Shown here piece after piece: positions 15,047 through 22,821 of a stretch of DNA of 32,933 nt (the first letter of the stretch is position 1; each line of letters opens with the position of its first letter). Location: the NCBI GenBank assembly GCA_050184225.1, contig JBFXAN010000067.1, positions 1 through 32,933 of the forward strand, in the 5' to 3' direction. The stretch comes from JBFXAN01 sp050184225 (GTDB taxonomy: Bacteria; Chloroflexota; Dehalococcoidia; CAUJGQ01). The translations under genes were made by a program, and so were the position numbers. The notes under the pieces were generated by a model. That model was not told the origin of the DNA. It saw nothing but the letters and a program-made list of their open reading frames with translations, and did no database searches.

Positions 15047-16000
15047 ATGGCCATCGTCTGGATCGACCAATCGTCGCCGAGCGACGCGCAGACCGGCGGC
15101 AAGGGCGCGAGCCTCGTTTCCCTCAGCGGCGGCGGGTTCCCGGTGCCGCCCGGATTCATCATCGCCGCCGACAGCTTCCGGCGCTTCGTCAGCGCCAATG
15201 GCCTCCAGCCACTGATCGATGCTGTGCTGGAGACGCCCGACCTCCGCGTGCCGAAGGTCGCACGGGAGGCGACGGCAGATCTTACCGCCGCGATCGCCGC
15301 CGCGGTCATCCCCGACGATGTCCGCGATGCGGTCGCTGCCGCGTATGCGCGGTTGCAGCCGGAGGCGATGGCCGTCGCCGTCCGGTCATCCGCCCTCTCG
15401 GAGGACGGCGCATCGGCATCCTCTGCCGGGCTCTACGAAACGTACCTGAACGTGCGCGACCTCCCGGCGGTCCTCGACGCCGTTCATCGCTGCTACCAAT
15501 CGCTCTGGAGCGCCCGCGCGGTCCAATACCGCGCCTTCAAGGGCCTGGGAAGCCGTGAGGAGGCGATGGCGGTCGTCGTCATGGCTCAGGTCACGGCCGA
15601 GGCCGCCGGTGTCGCCTTTACCGCCAATCCGATCACCGGCGATCGGAACCAGATCGTGGTCAACGCGAGTTGGGGTCTGGGCGAAGCCGTCGTGTCGGGG
15701 CGCGTCACCCCCGATAGCTTCATCGTCGACAAGCGCTCGCTGACGATTCAGAGCCGGGAGATCGCCGGCAAGGAAGTCGAGATCGTACCCGACCCGACGG
15801 GAGGCTCGGGCACGGTTCCTCGCGCCGTCGACGGCCGCCGGAGCATGACCCCGGCGCTCACCGACGAGCAACTGGTGACGCTCGCCACCCTCTGCCGGGA
15901 GATCGAACGCCGATACGACCGGCCGGTGGATATCGAATGGGCGACTGCACGCCGGTCCATCTATATTCTCCAGGCACGTCCGATCACTTCCCTGCCGTAG
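15047..16000 (+). CDS. stand-alone PEP synthase / pyruvate phosphate dikinase ATP-grasp domain protein
   Basis: The 317-residue product starts at ATG 15047; the ribosome site (AAAGTGAG) is weak. It covers the whole nucleotide-binding domain of PEP synthase-like enzymes: TGGKGASLVSLSGGGFPVPP at the N-terminus, VAVRSSALSEDGASASSAGL, GVAFTANPITGDRNQIVV, GLGEAVVSGRVTPDSFIVD, and the closing VDIEWA...IYILQARPIT. Full PEP synthases have roughly 780 residues and continue into a phosphohistidine swivel domain and a barrel domain, neither of which follows here. It may work with partners encoded elsewhere, as the ATP-binding half of a split dikinase or of a rifampin phosphotransferase-like system, or be a relic. 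The gene has its own promoter, and the reading frame is intact, which favours a working protein. Confidence 0.88.
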   Translation: MAIVWIDQSSPSDAQTGGKGASLVSLSGGGFPVPPGFIIAADSFRRFVSANGLQPLIDAVLETPDLRVPKVAREATADLTAAIAAAVIPDDVRDAVAAAYARLQPEAMAVAVRSSALSEDGASASSAGLYETYLNVRDLPAVLDAVHRCYQSLWSARAVQYRAFKGLGSREEAMAVVVMAQVTAEAAGVAFTANPITGDRNQIVVNASWGLGEAVVSGRVTPDSFIVDKRSLTIQSREIAGKEVEIVPDPTGGSGTVPRAVDGRRSMTPALTDEQLVTLATLCREIERRYDRPVDIEWATARRSIYILQARPITSLP

Positions 16001-16207
16001 ATGTTGTCTCCGGTTGACCCCGCGCGCATCATGCGACCCGGATATGTGCTCCATTCAACAATCACGTCGTCATAGGAGCACTGCCACGCCGGTCGTTCGT
16101 ACTGACGGGATCACAGATGCTTCGGTTAATGTTGATTTCGATCTACTTGACATACACTTTTCGCACCAGCCGCTATAGTTTAGGTGAACATCGCGCGACA
16201 ATTCCTC

Positions 16208-16236
16208 TTGACATGAAACATGAGACCCGATAGGCT
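16208..16236 (+). promoter_or_regulatory. consensus sigma-70 promoter for the small RNA
   Basis: TTGACA (16208-16213) and TAGGCT (16231-16236) are 17 bases apart. A second TTGACA at 16147 with TATAGT at 16174 has an unfavourable 21-base gap. No coding gene follows in this direction before the terminator. Confidence 0.6.
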
Positions 16237-16242
16237 AACCGC

Positions 16243-16376
16243 GACAACTGAACGTTCCGCGGCGATGATCCGGCCTGCGCCGTCGATGTGAGAGAGGGGT
16301 GGTCTCATATCGGCAGACGCGCGGCCCCGGGGAGCCAGCCAAGAGCCGACCGGCCAAACCCGGTCGGCTCTTTTTT
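16243..16376 (+). ncRNA. candidate structured small RNA (about 134 nt), unrecognised
   Basis: A consensus promoter ends at 16236 and a strong intrinsic terminator ends at 16376, with no credible open frame between. Local stems can be drawn: CGGCG pairs with CGCCG around 16260-16285, and TGAGA pairs with TCTCA around 16290-16310, before the terminator stem. The motif of no known riboswitch, 6S, SRP or tmRNA family was recognised. No gene follows on the plus strand for over 1.9 kb, so a cis-acting leader is unlikely. The other 530-bp intergenic sequence around it (16001-16207 and 16377-16530) holds only a GTGCTCC/GGAGCAC stem near 16046-16081. Confidence 0.5.
16342..16376 (+). terminator. intrinsic terminator
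   Basis: AGAGCCGACCGG (16342-16353) pairs perfectly with CCGGTCGGCTCT (16360-16371) around loop CCAAAC, and the descending arm runs into six T residues ending at 16376. It acts on plus-strand transcripts; on the minus strand no T tract follows. Confidence 0.92.
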
Positions 16377-16530
16377 GTCTCAATCGGGGAATGTGGTGAT
16401 GGCGCCGCGTAGACCAGCGGCCGCGAAATGGTGCGTATGTTGCTTCGTGGCGGATGCACGGTCTGCAAATTGACATAAGCCGCTACCGATGCGTCAGCAG
16501 CGGGTGCGCTCAACGGCGGCTTCAAGCGCC

Positions 16531-17286
16531 CTAGCGGAAAAGGTCGCGCTCGGCCGGTCGCACGAGCATCTGGGCGTCGCCATCTCCCGGCTCATAGGTC
16601 GCGCCCCGGATCACCGCAACCGGAACCCGGTCGACTTTTCCCTGCACCAGCTCGGCCGCTCCGGCCAGTTCGTCGGCGACCGCGAGTTCGGTCACGCGCA
16701 TTTCGTAGCCATAGTCGTCAGCCTGACCGACGTAGCTTCGCAACGGCAACATCCCGGCGACGCCGATCGCAATGTTCGTCTGTCCCTCGCGCCACGGCCG
16801 GCCGAATGTATCGGAGATGATCACGGCCAGCCGAACGCCGAACCGCTGCGCCAGCGCCTGCAACAGCAGCAGTGCCGAGCCGTCCGGGTCCGGCGGCAGC
16901 AACGAGAGGACGTCGGTCCCGCCGATGTTGGAGGTGTCAACGCCCGCATTCGCACAGATGAACCCATGCTTCGTCTCGACGATCAGGACACCGCGCTCCA
17001 TACGCACAATCCGGCGCGCCTCGCGCAACACGACTTCGACGTGGCGCGGGTCTTTTTCGAAGGCCCTCGCGAACTCCGTCGCGAGTACCGACGGCTCGAT
17101 CTCGGTCAGGGTGACGAGGTCTCCCTGTGCTTTCGAGACGACCTTCTGCGCGATCACGATCACGTCGCCATCTTCGAGCGTCAGACCACGAGCCTCGACG
17201 GCATCGCCGATGATCGCCGCCAGATCGTCGCCAGGTTTCACTTCAGGGATTCCTCGCACCGGAATGATGCGGATCTCGTCACTCAT
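16531..17286 (-). CDS. cofE: coenzyme F420-0:L-glutamate ligase (CofE/FbiB-type)
   Basis: The 251-residue product starts at ATG 17286, with AGTAGG upstream. The CofE pattern is complete: IRIIPVRGIPEVKPGDDLAA, LEDGDVIVIAQKVVSKAQGD, the VLIVETKHGFICANAGVDTS segment followed by SNIGG, and VRLAVIISDTFGRPWREGQT followed by NIAIGVAGM. The enzyme adds glutamate residues to F420-0 using GTP, giving the polyglutamylated deazaflavin cofactor. The FbiB C-terminal nitroreductase-like domain of mycobacteria is absent, so it matches the single-domain archaeal form. The upstream gene on the same strand, 138 bp away, encodes NADPH:F420 reductase, so synthesis and reduction of F420 are linked here. Confidence 0.95.
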   Translation of the reverse strand: MSDEIRIIPVRGIPEVKPGDDLAAIIGDAVEARGLTLEDGDVIVIAQKVVSKAQGDLVTLTEIEPSVLATEFARAFEKDPRHVEVVLREARRIVRMERGVLIVETKHGFICANAGVDTSNIGGTDVLSLLPPDPDGSALLLLQALAQRFGVRLAVIISDTFGRPWREGQTNIAIGVAGMLPLRSYVGQADDYGYEMRVTELAVADELAGAAELVQGKVDRVPVAVIRGATYEPGDGDAQMLVRPAERDLFR

Positions 17287-17424
17287 GAGATGCCTACTTT
17301 CTGCACGCTGCGAGCATGGGGAGATGTGGTTCGACGATCGCGGATGCTTCACCACTGAGAGGCCACGGTCAATGTAACGGTGGCGGTCGTGGGTCTTGGC
17401 GACGACCGATTCCGCTCGGTTCTG

Positions 17425-18090
17425 CTACTTCGCCCCGCCGGCGCTAATGCCGGTGAACTTCACGCTGGCGTGTGCCTTATAGCGCCGGTTCAATGAGATC
17501 AACAGTGCGGTCAGATCTTCGACGACACTGGAATACCCCAGTCCACCACCATCCAACGCCCGCACACCTTCAAGCTTTTCTGCAAGCTCAACAGTCACCC
17601 GCTTCGCCTCGGCATGATCAGAACAGACGACGACATCGCAGTCCAGGCTGCTGTCCACTTCCATGAGCTTGGTCGCGGACAGGTTATGAAAGGCGCTCGC
17701 AACGCGGCTGTTCGGCAGGATCGCTGAAGCCTCTTCGGCGGCAGACCCTTCGGCGACGCGCACCGGCTTGGGACCGCCCTTGCCGAACTGGAGCGGCACC
17801 ACGACGCTGATCACGACCTTGTCCGTCAATGCCGGTGCCAGCGTCAGCAGCGTGTCGCGCTGCCCACCATAGGGCACCGAGACGATCACGACCTCGGCCG
17901 CCTCCGATGCCGCATCGTTTGCCATGCCGGTGACGTGGCCGAAGGGAACCGCGTCACGCACCTTGTGCGCCGCCTCCAATGCTCGTTCAGCAGAGCGGGA
18001 TCCGATGATCACTTCGTCACCCGACTTTGCCCAGCGCATGGCCAGGCCAAGTCCTTCGTCTCCGGTCCCTCCAAGGATCGCGATCTTCAA
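17425..18090 (-). CDS. npdG: NADPH-dependent F420 reductase
   Basis: The start is TTG 18090, supported by AAAGGAG nine bases before it; the frame extends further upstream but without a site. The product of 221 residues opens directly with LKIAILGGTGDEGLGLAMRW, a Rossmann NADP-binding motif, and EVIIGSRSAERA provides the Ser-Arg that contacts the NADP phosphate. VVIVSVPYGGQRDTLL, VVISVVVPLQFG, SRVASAFHNLSATKL and CDVVVCSDHAEAKR follow the archaeal and actinobacterial F420 reductase order. The enzyme moves hydride between NADPH and F420. It precedes cofE on the same strand and is divergent from an ABC importer operon. Confidence 0.93.
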   Translation of the reverse strand: MKIAILGGTGDEGLGLAMRWAKSGDEVIIGSRSAERALEAAHKVRDAVPFGHVTGMANDAASEAAEVVIVSVPYGGQRDTLLTLAPALTDKVVISVVVPLQFGKGGPKPVRVAEGSAAEEASAILPNSRVASAFHNLSATKLMEVDSSLDCDVVVCSDHAEAKRVTVELAEKLEGVRALDGGGLGYSSVVEDLTALLISLNRRYKAHASVKFTGISAGGAK

Positions 18091-18178
18091 GTCACCGTAC
18101 TCCTTTAGCGGCCGCACCGACCGACGGGTTCTGTTCGCCGGCTTGCGCGACCGCAGCGCCCCACCCTGGCGGGCACGA

Positions 18179-18207
18179 TTGCAGTTGTCCGTTCGCTTCA
18201 CTAGAAT
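18179..18207 (+). promoter_or_regulatory. sigma-70-type promoter of the ABC importer operon
   Basis: TTGCAG (18179-18184) and TAGAAT (18202-18207) are 17 bases apart. The leader to ATG 18327 would be about 113 bases; no known riboswitch motif was seen in it. Confidence 0.5.
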
Positions 18208-18326
18208 AGCGGTGCGCGGCTGCGAGCACTACAGGGTCGCCAACCGGCTGCCTGCCGGTACACCTCCTCCGTGCATGCTCAGGCGCCTCACCGGCACACC
18301 CCCGGGCATCTGCTCCCACAACGTCC

Positions 18327-19115
18327 ATGCCATCTGCCACCGCCGTTCCGCCGGCCGCGGCTTCGTTGTCGCTCTCCCGTGTCGCTCACGACTATCAGGT
18401 CGAAGGCCGGGCGATCCCGGCGCTGCTGCCCGTCGACCTTACGATCGCGCCCGGTGAATTCGTCTCGATCATCGGACCCTCGGGCTGCGGCAAATCGACG
18501 CTGCTTCGGATTGCCGGCGGCCTGCTCGCGCCGTCGGCCGGCACCGTGCGTGCCGGCGACCGCTCGCCGCATGAGCTGCAGCGGTCCGGACAGGTCGGAT
18601 TCGTCTTCCAAGACCCATCGCTTCTACCGTGGCGCACGGTCGCGTCCAACATCCGGCTCGTGCAGGAGATCAGCCGCGCGCACCGCCGCGCCGTCGATGT
18701 CGATCGACTCCTTCGCCTGGTCGGACTCGCCGGCTATCGGGACTACTACCCACATCAACTTTCCGGTGGGATGAAGCAGCGGGTCGCCCTCGCGCGGTCG
18801 CTCGCGTTGCAACCGACGCTGCTCCTGATGGATGAACCGTTCGGGGCGCTGGACGAGATCACCCGTGCCCAACTCCGCGATGAGTTGCTGGCGCTGCGTG
18901 AGCGCTTCAACGCGACCGTCCTCTTCGTCACCCACAGCATCGCCGAGGCGATTCTGCTCTCCGACCGCGTTGTCGTGATGTCCGGATCGCCCGGACGGTT
19001 GGCTCTGACGCTGCCCATCGACCTGCCGCGGATACGGAGCGCCGACCTGGAAGAGCAGCCGCATTTTCAGCAACTCGCACGACAGCTTCGTTTCGCGCTT
19101 CGGGGAGGCATCTGA
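18327..19115 (+). CDS. ABC importer ATP-binding protein (SsuB/TauB/ThiZ-like)
   Basis: The 262-residue ATPase starts at ATG 18327 with no visible ribosome site. Walker A is IGPSGCGKST, the Q-loop VGFVFQDPSLLPWRT, the signature LSGGMKQRVALARSLA, Walker B LLLMDEPFGALDE, and the switch histidine sits in VLFVTHSIAEAILL. The pattern is that of nitrate/sulfonate/taurine/pyrimidine-precursor importers. The stop TGA overlaps the permease ATG by one base (TGATG), so the two are translationally coupled, and the binding protein gene completes the operon. Confidence 0.93.
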   Translation: MPSATAVPPAAASLSLSRVAHDYQVEGRAIPALLPVDLTIAPGEFVSIIGPSGCGKSTLLRIAGGLLAPSAGTVRAGDRSPHELQRSGQVGFVFQDPSLLPWRTVASNIRLVQEISRAHRRAVDVDRLLRLVGLAGYRDYYPHQLSGGMKQRVALARSLALQPTLLLMDEPFGALDEITRAQLRDELLALRERFNATVLFVTHSIAEAILLSDRVVVMSGSPGRLALTLPIDLPRIRSADLEEQPHFQQLARQLRFALRGGI

Positions 19116-19948
19116 TGACACAAGCGCTCCGCACATCGCCGAGCATTGCGCCCGCCGGCAACCGAAATCGGACGAACGTCCGTCGGTGGATCGCGCAGGT
19201 GTTCGCACCCCTCCTCGTTCTGACGGTCATGCTCGCGGCCTGGCAGACCTACGTCTCGGTAACGGATGCACCGGAGTACCTGGTGCCCGGGCCGGGCGCC
19301 GTTGCCCAGCGCATCCTCGACGAGCCGGGCTACTTCTATCGGGAGGGGCTCGTCACGACGATGGAGGCCATGCTCGGTCTGGCGCTCGGCGGCAGTCTCG
19401 CCTTCGCCGTGGGTGTGGTACTGGCCTACTCGCGTCCACTCGAACGCAGCGTACTTCCCTGGGCGATCGCGCTGAAGATGACGCCGATCGTGGCGGTGGC
19501 GCCAATGTTCACGATCTGGTTCGGTTTCGGCACGCTGCCGAAGGTTCTGATTGCGGCGCTGATCACCTTCTTTCCCGTGCTGATTAACACCATTACCGGC
19601 CTGCGGGCCGTCAATGCGGGAGCGCTCGACGTCTTCCGGTCCCTCGATGCGTCGCCGCTCGCCGTCTTGTTCAAGCTACGGATACCAAGCGCGATGCCGT
19701 ACCTCTTCGCCGCGCTCAAGGTCGCGGTCACCCTCTCGCTGATCGGTGCGGTCGTTGCCGAGTGGAGCGGTTCCGGGCGCGGCTTGGGGCGGGTCATCCT
19801 CCTCGCCCACGCCAACCTCGATCTGCCTACCCTCTTTGCCGGGGTGTTTGTCCTCGCCTCGCTCGGCGTCCTTCTTACCGGCATCATCTCGATCGTCGAG
19901 CGACGATTGTTGTTCTGGCACGAATCATTTCGGGGACCGTCATCATGA
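19115..19948 (+). CDS. ABC importer permease (SsuC/TauC/ThiX-like)
   Basis: The 277-residue permease begins at the ATG that overlaps the preceding stop by one base. After a polar N-terminus it has about six membrane helices, including the first at residues 31-50 and later VLIAALITFFPVLINTITGL. The EAA-type cytoplasmic loop reads DVFRSLDASPLAVLFKLRIP followed by SAMPYLFAALKVAV, which docks on the ATPase. EYLVPGPGAVAQRI after helix 1 is typical of the nitrate/sulfonate/thiamine-precursor group. The solute is set by the binding protein. The next gene begins 111 bp later. Confidence 0.93.
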   Translation: MTQALRTSPSIAPAGNRNRTNVRRWIAQVFAPLLVLTVMLAAWQTYVSVTDAPEYLVPGPGAVAQRILDEPGYFYREGLVTTMEAMLGLALGGSLAFAVGVVLAYSRPLERSVLPWAIALKMTPIVAVAPMFTIWFGFGTLPKVLIAALITFFPVLINTITGLRAVNAGALDVFRSLDASPLAVLFKLRIPSAMPYLFAALKVAVTLSLIGAVVAEWSGSGRGLGRVILLAHANLDLPTLFAGVFVLASLGVLLTGIISIVERRLLFWHESFRGPSS

Positions 19949-20059
19949 GCAGCCTTCATTCGGCCGGCCGCGCCCACGCTGATCGCGCGTGAGGTTGGCG
20001 CAACCACCACGGCGACCACGCGCGTGGCGTCGCCGCTCAATTGGGAAAGGGAATCTCAC

Positions 20060-21142
20060 ATGGACCGCCGTCTCGCTTTTTTCCTGGTGTGCGTTGCCGC
20101 GCTGCTCGTGGCTGCATGCCGGTCTGACACCACTTCGGAGCAGGCTGCCGAAAGCACGCAATCGAGTACCGCATCAGCCGGCGGCACCTCATCCGGCACA
20201 GCCCCGCTGACCAAGGTGACATTCCAGGCAGGTTTCAAGCCCCAGGCAAATTTGCCGTTTGTCGCGGTCTACGTCGCCCGCGACCGGGGTCTGTTTGCCG
20301 AGGAAGGGCTGGAAGTTGAGATCCAGCACTCATCTGGCCAGGACGCCCACCTCGCGCTGCTCGCGGCCGACCGGATTCAATTTTCGACGACCGTCGCCAG
20401 TACCGTGCTCAAGAGTGTCGCCAAGCCCGGTCTGCCCTTGGAAGCGATCGCGTTGTTCGGTCAGCGCGGCGACACGGTGCTGGCCGCGCTCGCCGATTCC
20501 GGCATCAAGACACCGAAGGATTTCGAGGGCAAGACCGTCGGCTATAAGGTCTTCCCCGCGCCGGAATACCTCGGCATGATCGAGGCCGCCGGCGTTGACC
20601 GCGGCAAGATCAACGAGGTCGGCGTCGGGTTCGACCCGCGCGTCCTCACCGAGCGCCGGGTCGATGTGCTTCCGGTCTTTCGTTCGAATGAGCCGGACAC
20701 ACTCAAACGGTTGGGCTTCGACCTCACGATCTGGGACCCGGCCGACTACGGCGTGCCGACGCTCGGCGTCACCTATGTCGTCAACCGCGATTGGGCGAAG
20801 GACAATCGCGACACGGTCACGCGCTTTCTGCGGGCGACGATGAAGGCCGTCGCCTGGATCATGGCCAACCGCGACGAGGCCGTTGAGATCACGCTCGGAT
20901 ACGCGCCCCAGGAACAGCGCGAGCACCAGCGCTACATGCTTGACGTGGAGATCGAGGCGGCACAAAACGACCTCACCCGCGAGCACGGCATCGGCTGGAT
21001 GACCGAAGAGCAGTGGCGCCGGCTTCAGGATGCGCTGGTCGAGCACGACGCGATCGAGAAACCGGTCGATCTCGGCTCGATCTTCACCACCGAGTACCTC
21101 GATCAGATCTACGACCAGGGAAGGATCAAGACCGATCGCTGA
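20060..21142 (+). CDS. ABC importer substrate-binding lipoprotein, NMT1/THI5-like
   Basis: The 360-residue product starts at ATG 20060 behind AAAGGGAA. The signal is MDRRLAFFLVCVAALLVAAC, where the cysteine would be lipidated after cleavage. A Ser/Thr-rich linker follows, then the binding fold: VTFQAGFKPQANLPFVAVYV, ARDRGLFAEEGLEVEI, EGKTVGYKVF, GFDPRVLTERRVDVLPVF and YVVNRDWAKDN. This is the NMT1/THI5-like family, used for thiamine pyrimidine precursors, sulfonates or nitrate analogues. No residue here settles the ligand; uptake of an HMP-type thiamine precursor is plausible. It completes the operon with the ATPase and permease, and converges with the bactofilin operon. Confidence 0.92.
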   Translation: MDRRLAFFLVCVAALLVAACRSDTTSEQAAESTQSSTASAGGTSSGTAPLTKVTFQAGFKPQANLPFVAVYVARDRGLFAEEGLEVEIQHSSGQDAHLALLAADRIQFSTTVASTVLKSVAKPGLPLEAIALFGQRGDTVLAALADSGIKTPKDFEGKTVGYKVFPAPEYLGMIEAAGVDRGKINEVGVGFDPRVLTERRVDVLPVFRSNEPDTLKRLGFDLTIWDPADYGVPTLGVTYVVNRDWAKDNRDTVTRFLRATMKAVAWIMANRDEAVEITLGYAPQEQREHQRYMLDVEIEAAQNDLTREHGIGWMTEEQWRRLQDALVEHDAIEKPVDLGSIFTTEYLDQIYDQGRIKTDR

Positions 21143-21188
21143 CCGCGAGGACGGGATTCGCTGATCGGAGTTCGCCGGTAATCGTTAG

Positions 21189-21857
21189 TCAGGACTCTGC
21201 GGCTCGATTGGGGACGATATCGCGCGTCGATCCTGTCTGCGGCCGGCCGTTGAGGTTCGGCGGTTCGTTCGCCTCCTCCGCTGGATCGGCGGCTGTGGCG
21301 GTGTCAGCGGTTTCGCTTGGCTCGGAGGCGGCGCGGCGCCGGCTGCTGGTACTGGGCGTCGACGCGCGGACCGGCGCCTCTGTCGCGGCAGCTGCGGTGC
21401 TGATGCCGGGCGACGGTGATTGGGCCTGAGACGGCAACTGCTGGGACAACGGCGATACGCTCTCTCCGAACGAGGGCTCCCGTCCGCCCATCCGAATCTC
21501 GCCTTCGAAGAAGGCGCCGTCGTGAATGACAGTAGATTGGGTGGACACCGCGCCGCTCACGCGCCCGCTCTTCAGCAACTCGAACCGGCTCTGGCACTGG
21601 ACCTCGCCGCTGAACTGCCCGGCGACGATCAAGTTACCGGCGACGATCCGGGCGTTGACCTGCCCGGACTCGGCAATCAGCAGCGTCCCCTGACACTCAA
21701 TCGCGCCCTGATAGGCGCCCTCGATGCGCATGTTCCCCGGCGTTCGAAAGGTGCCTTCGAAGAAGCAGTCCTGATCGATCACGCTCTCGCGCGCGTTTCG
21801 ACGCGCGGCGGCCTCGATCGGGTCGCCTGCCGATCGGAAGGATGAATTCTCCACCAT
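21189..21857 (-). CDS. bactofilin family protein with long disordered tail
   Basis: The 222-residue protein starts at ATG 21857 with GGAGG upstream. Residues about 25-125 form the right-handed beta-helix of bactofilins: repeating units such as FEGTFRTPGNMRIEGAYQGA, GTLLIAESGQVNARIVAGN and LIVAGQFSGEVQCQSRFELL. The rest (about 126-222) is rich in Pro, Ser, Ala and Thr and likely unstructured. Bactofilins polymerise into cytoskeletal filaments without nucleotide. It is downstream of another bactofilin gene with only 33 bp between them, so the pair is probably one operon and may copolymerise. Confidence 0.92.
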   Translation of the reverse strand: MVENSSFRSAGDPIEAAARRNARESVIDQDCFFEGTFRTPGNMRIEGAYQGAIECQGTLLIAESGQVNARIVAGNLIVAGQFSGEVQCQSRFELLKSGRVSGAVSTQSTVIHDGAFFEGEIRMGGREPSFGESVSPLSQQLPSQAQSPSPGISTAAAATEAPVRASTPSTSSRRRAASEPSETADTATAADPAEEANEPPNLNGRPQTGSTRDIVPNRAAES

Positions 21858-21890
21858 CAGCTGTACCTCCGACCCGCTGCCACGCGGGGA

Positions 21891-22595
21891 CTACCGAACC
21901 GCAGCTTCGCGCTGCATCTGGAACCGGCTGTCGATGAAGGCGCCTTCATGGACGACCAGCGCGCCGGTCTTGACATCGCCGCGCGCCGCCCCACCCGGCA
22001 GAATTTCGAGCCGCTCCTCACAGCGGAGATCGCCCTTGATCTCGCCGGCGAGCGTCACATTCCGCGCGCGCACGGTGCCATCGACCTGTGCCTCGGCCGC
22101 GACGAACAGCGTGCCATCGGTTTCGACCTCACCGCGCAGCGTTCCCTCGATCCGGACGTTGCCGGTGCAGACCAGCTTTCCTTCCCAGATCGCATCTTTC
22201 GCCACCAGCGAGGCGCCACCTTGGCCGGCAACAGCCGCCAGATCAGGAACGGTCATGCGAGGCGGTTCGAAGGGAGCAGCAAACGCAGCCGGCACCGGTG
22301 CCGGCACGGGAGCCGGCGTCACCGTCGGTGGCGCTTCCCGCTGCGGCGCAGGCGCCTTGACGACCGTCACCGACTCCTCGACCGACGTTTCGTCGGTGAC
22401 AGGCATCGTCTCACGGCCAGCGCTCGCGTCGTCGCTGCTCATCTGGCTCTCCTGTGCGTCACGCGTCAGCAGGACGGTGTCCTCCTCGAGTTGATCCTCG
22501 TCGCCCTCCTCGCCATCGGCCGGCTGGTCGTCGATCATCCGCGAGATACGGTCGTATCCTTCGACATCGCTATAGCGCTTCTTTCGGAAGAACAA
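21891..22595 (-). CDS. bactofilin family protein with long N-terminal extension
   Basis: The start is TTG 22595, set by GGAGG six to seven bases upstream; the product of 234 residues begins MFFRKKRYSDVEGYDRI, a basic, possibly membrane-contacting end. Residues about 20-120 are acidic then Pro/Ala-rich and probably disordered. The beta-helix lies at about 128-225: AIWEGKLVCTGNVRIEGTLR, GTLFVAAEAQVDGTVRARNV and ALVVHEGAFIDSRF. It thus has its disordered part at the N-terminus, the mirror arrangement of its downstream partner. A promoter is seen about 100 bp upstream. Confidence 0.93.
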   Translation of the reverse strand: MFFRKKRYSDVEGYDRISRMIDDQPADGEEGDEDQLEEDTVLLTRDAQESQMSSDDASAGRETMPVTDETSVEESVTVVKAPAPQREAPPTVTPAPVPAPVPAAFAAPFEPPRMTVPDLAAVAGQGGASLVAKDAIWEGKLVCTGNVRIEGTLRGEVETDGTLFVAAEAQVDGTVRARNVTLAGEIKGDLRCEERLEILPGGAARGDVKTGALVVHEGAFIDSRFQMQREAAVR

Positions 22596-22707
22596 CGGAC
22601 ACCTCCAACGCGCGGACCCGGCTTCAGGTTGAATGGAGAGAATCTTGGCTCAGAACCGGGACGAGCAAATGGCACGGGCCGATACGCCCGCGGCAGGCAC
22701 TAAGGTC

Positions 22708-22735
22708 ATGGTAACGTCCGGCGCACTCCTGTCAA
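22708..22735 (-). promoter_or_regulatory. sigma-70-type promoter of the bactofilin operon
   Basis: On the minus strand TTGACA (22735-22730) and TACCAT (22713-22708) are 16 bases apart. Transcription would start near 22701, leaving a leader of about 105 bases before TTG 22595. Confidence 0.55.
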
Positions 22736-22821
22736 CCGCGTCGGGGCGCGATCAGCAGAATCACCCATCTCCGAGCTACATAATGAGCGGATCGGCCAAT
22801 ATCCTAAGCAAAGCAGCAATC

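Noticed and set aside
16290..16325. GGGGTGGTCTC resembles part of the T-box conserved AGGGTGG motif before a terminator
   Set aside because: The rest of the T-box sequence and its specifier stem are missing, and no tRNA-synthetase or amino acid gene follows.
18214..18326. Leader of the ABC importer operon considered as a TPP riboswitch
   Set aside because: The conserved CTGAGA and the downstream thi-box sequences are not present.
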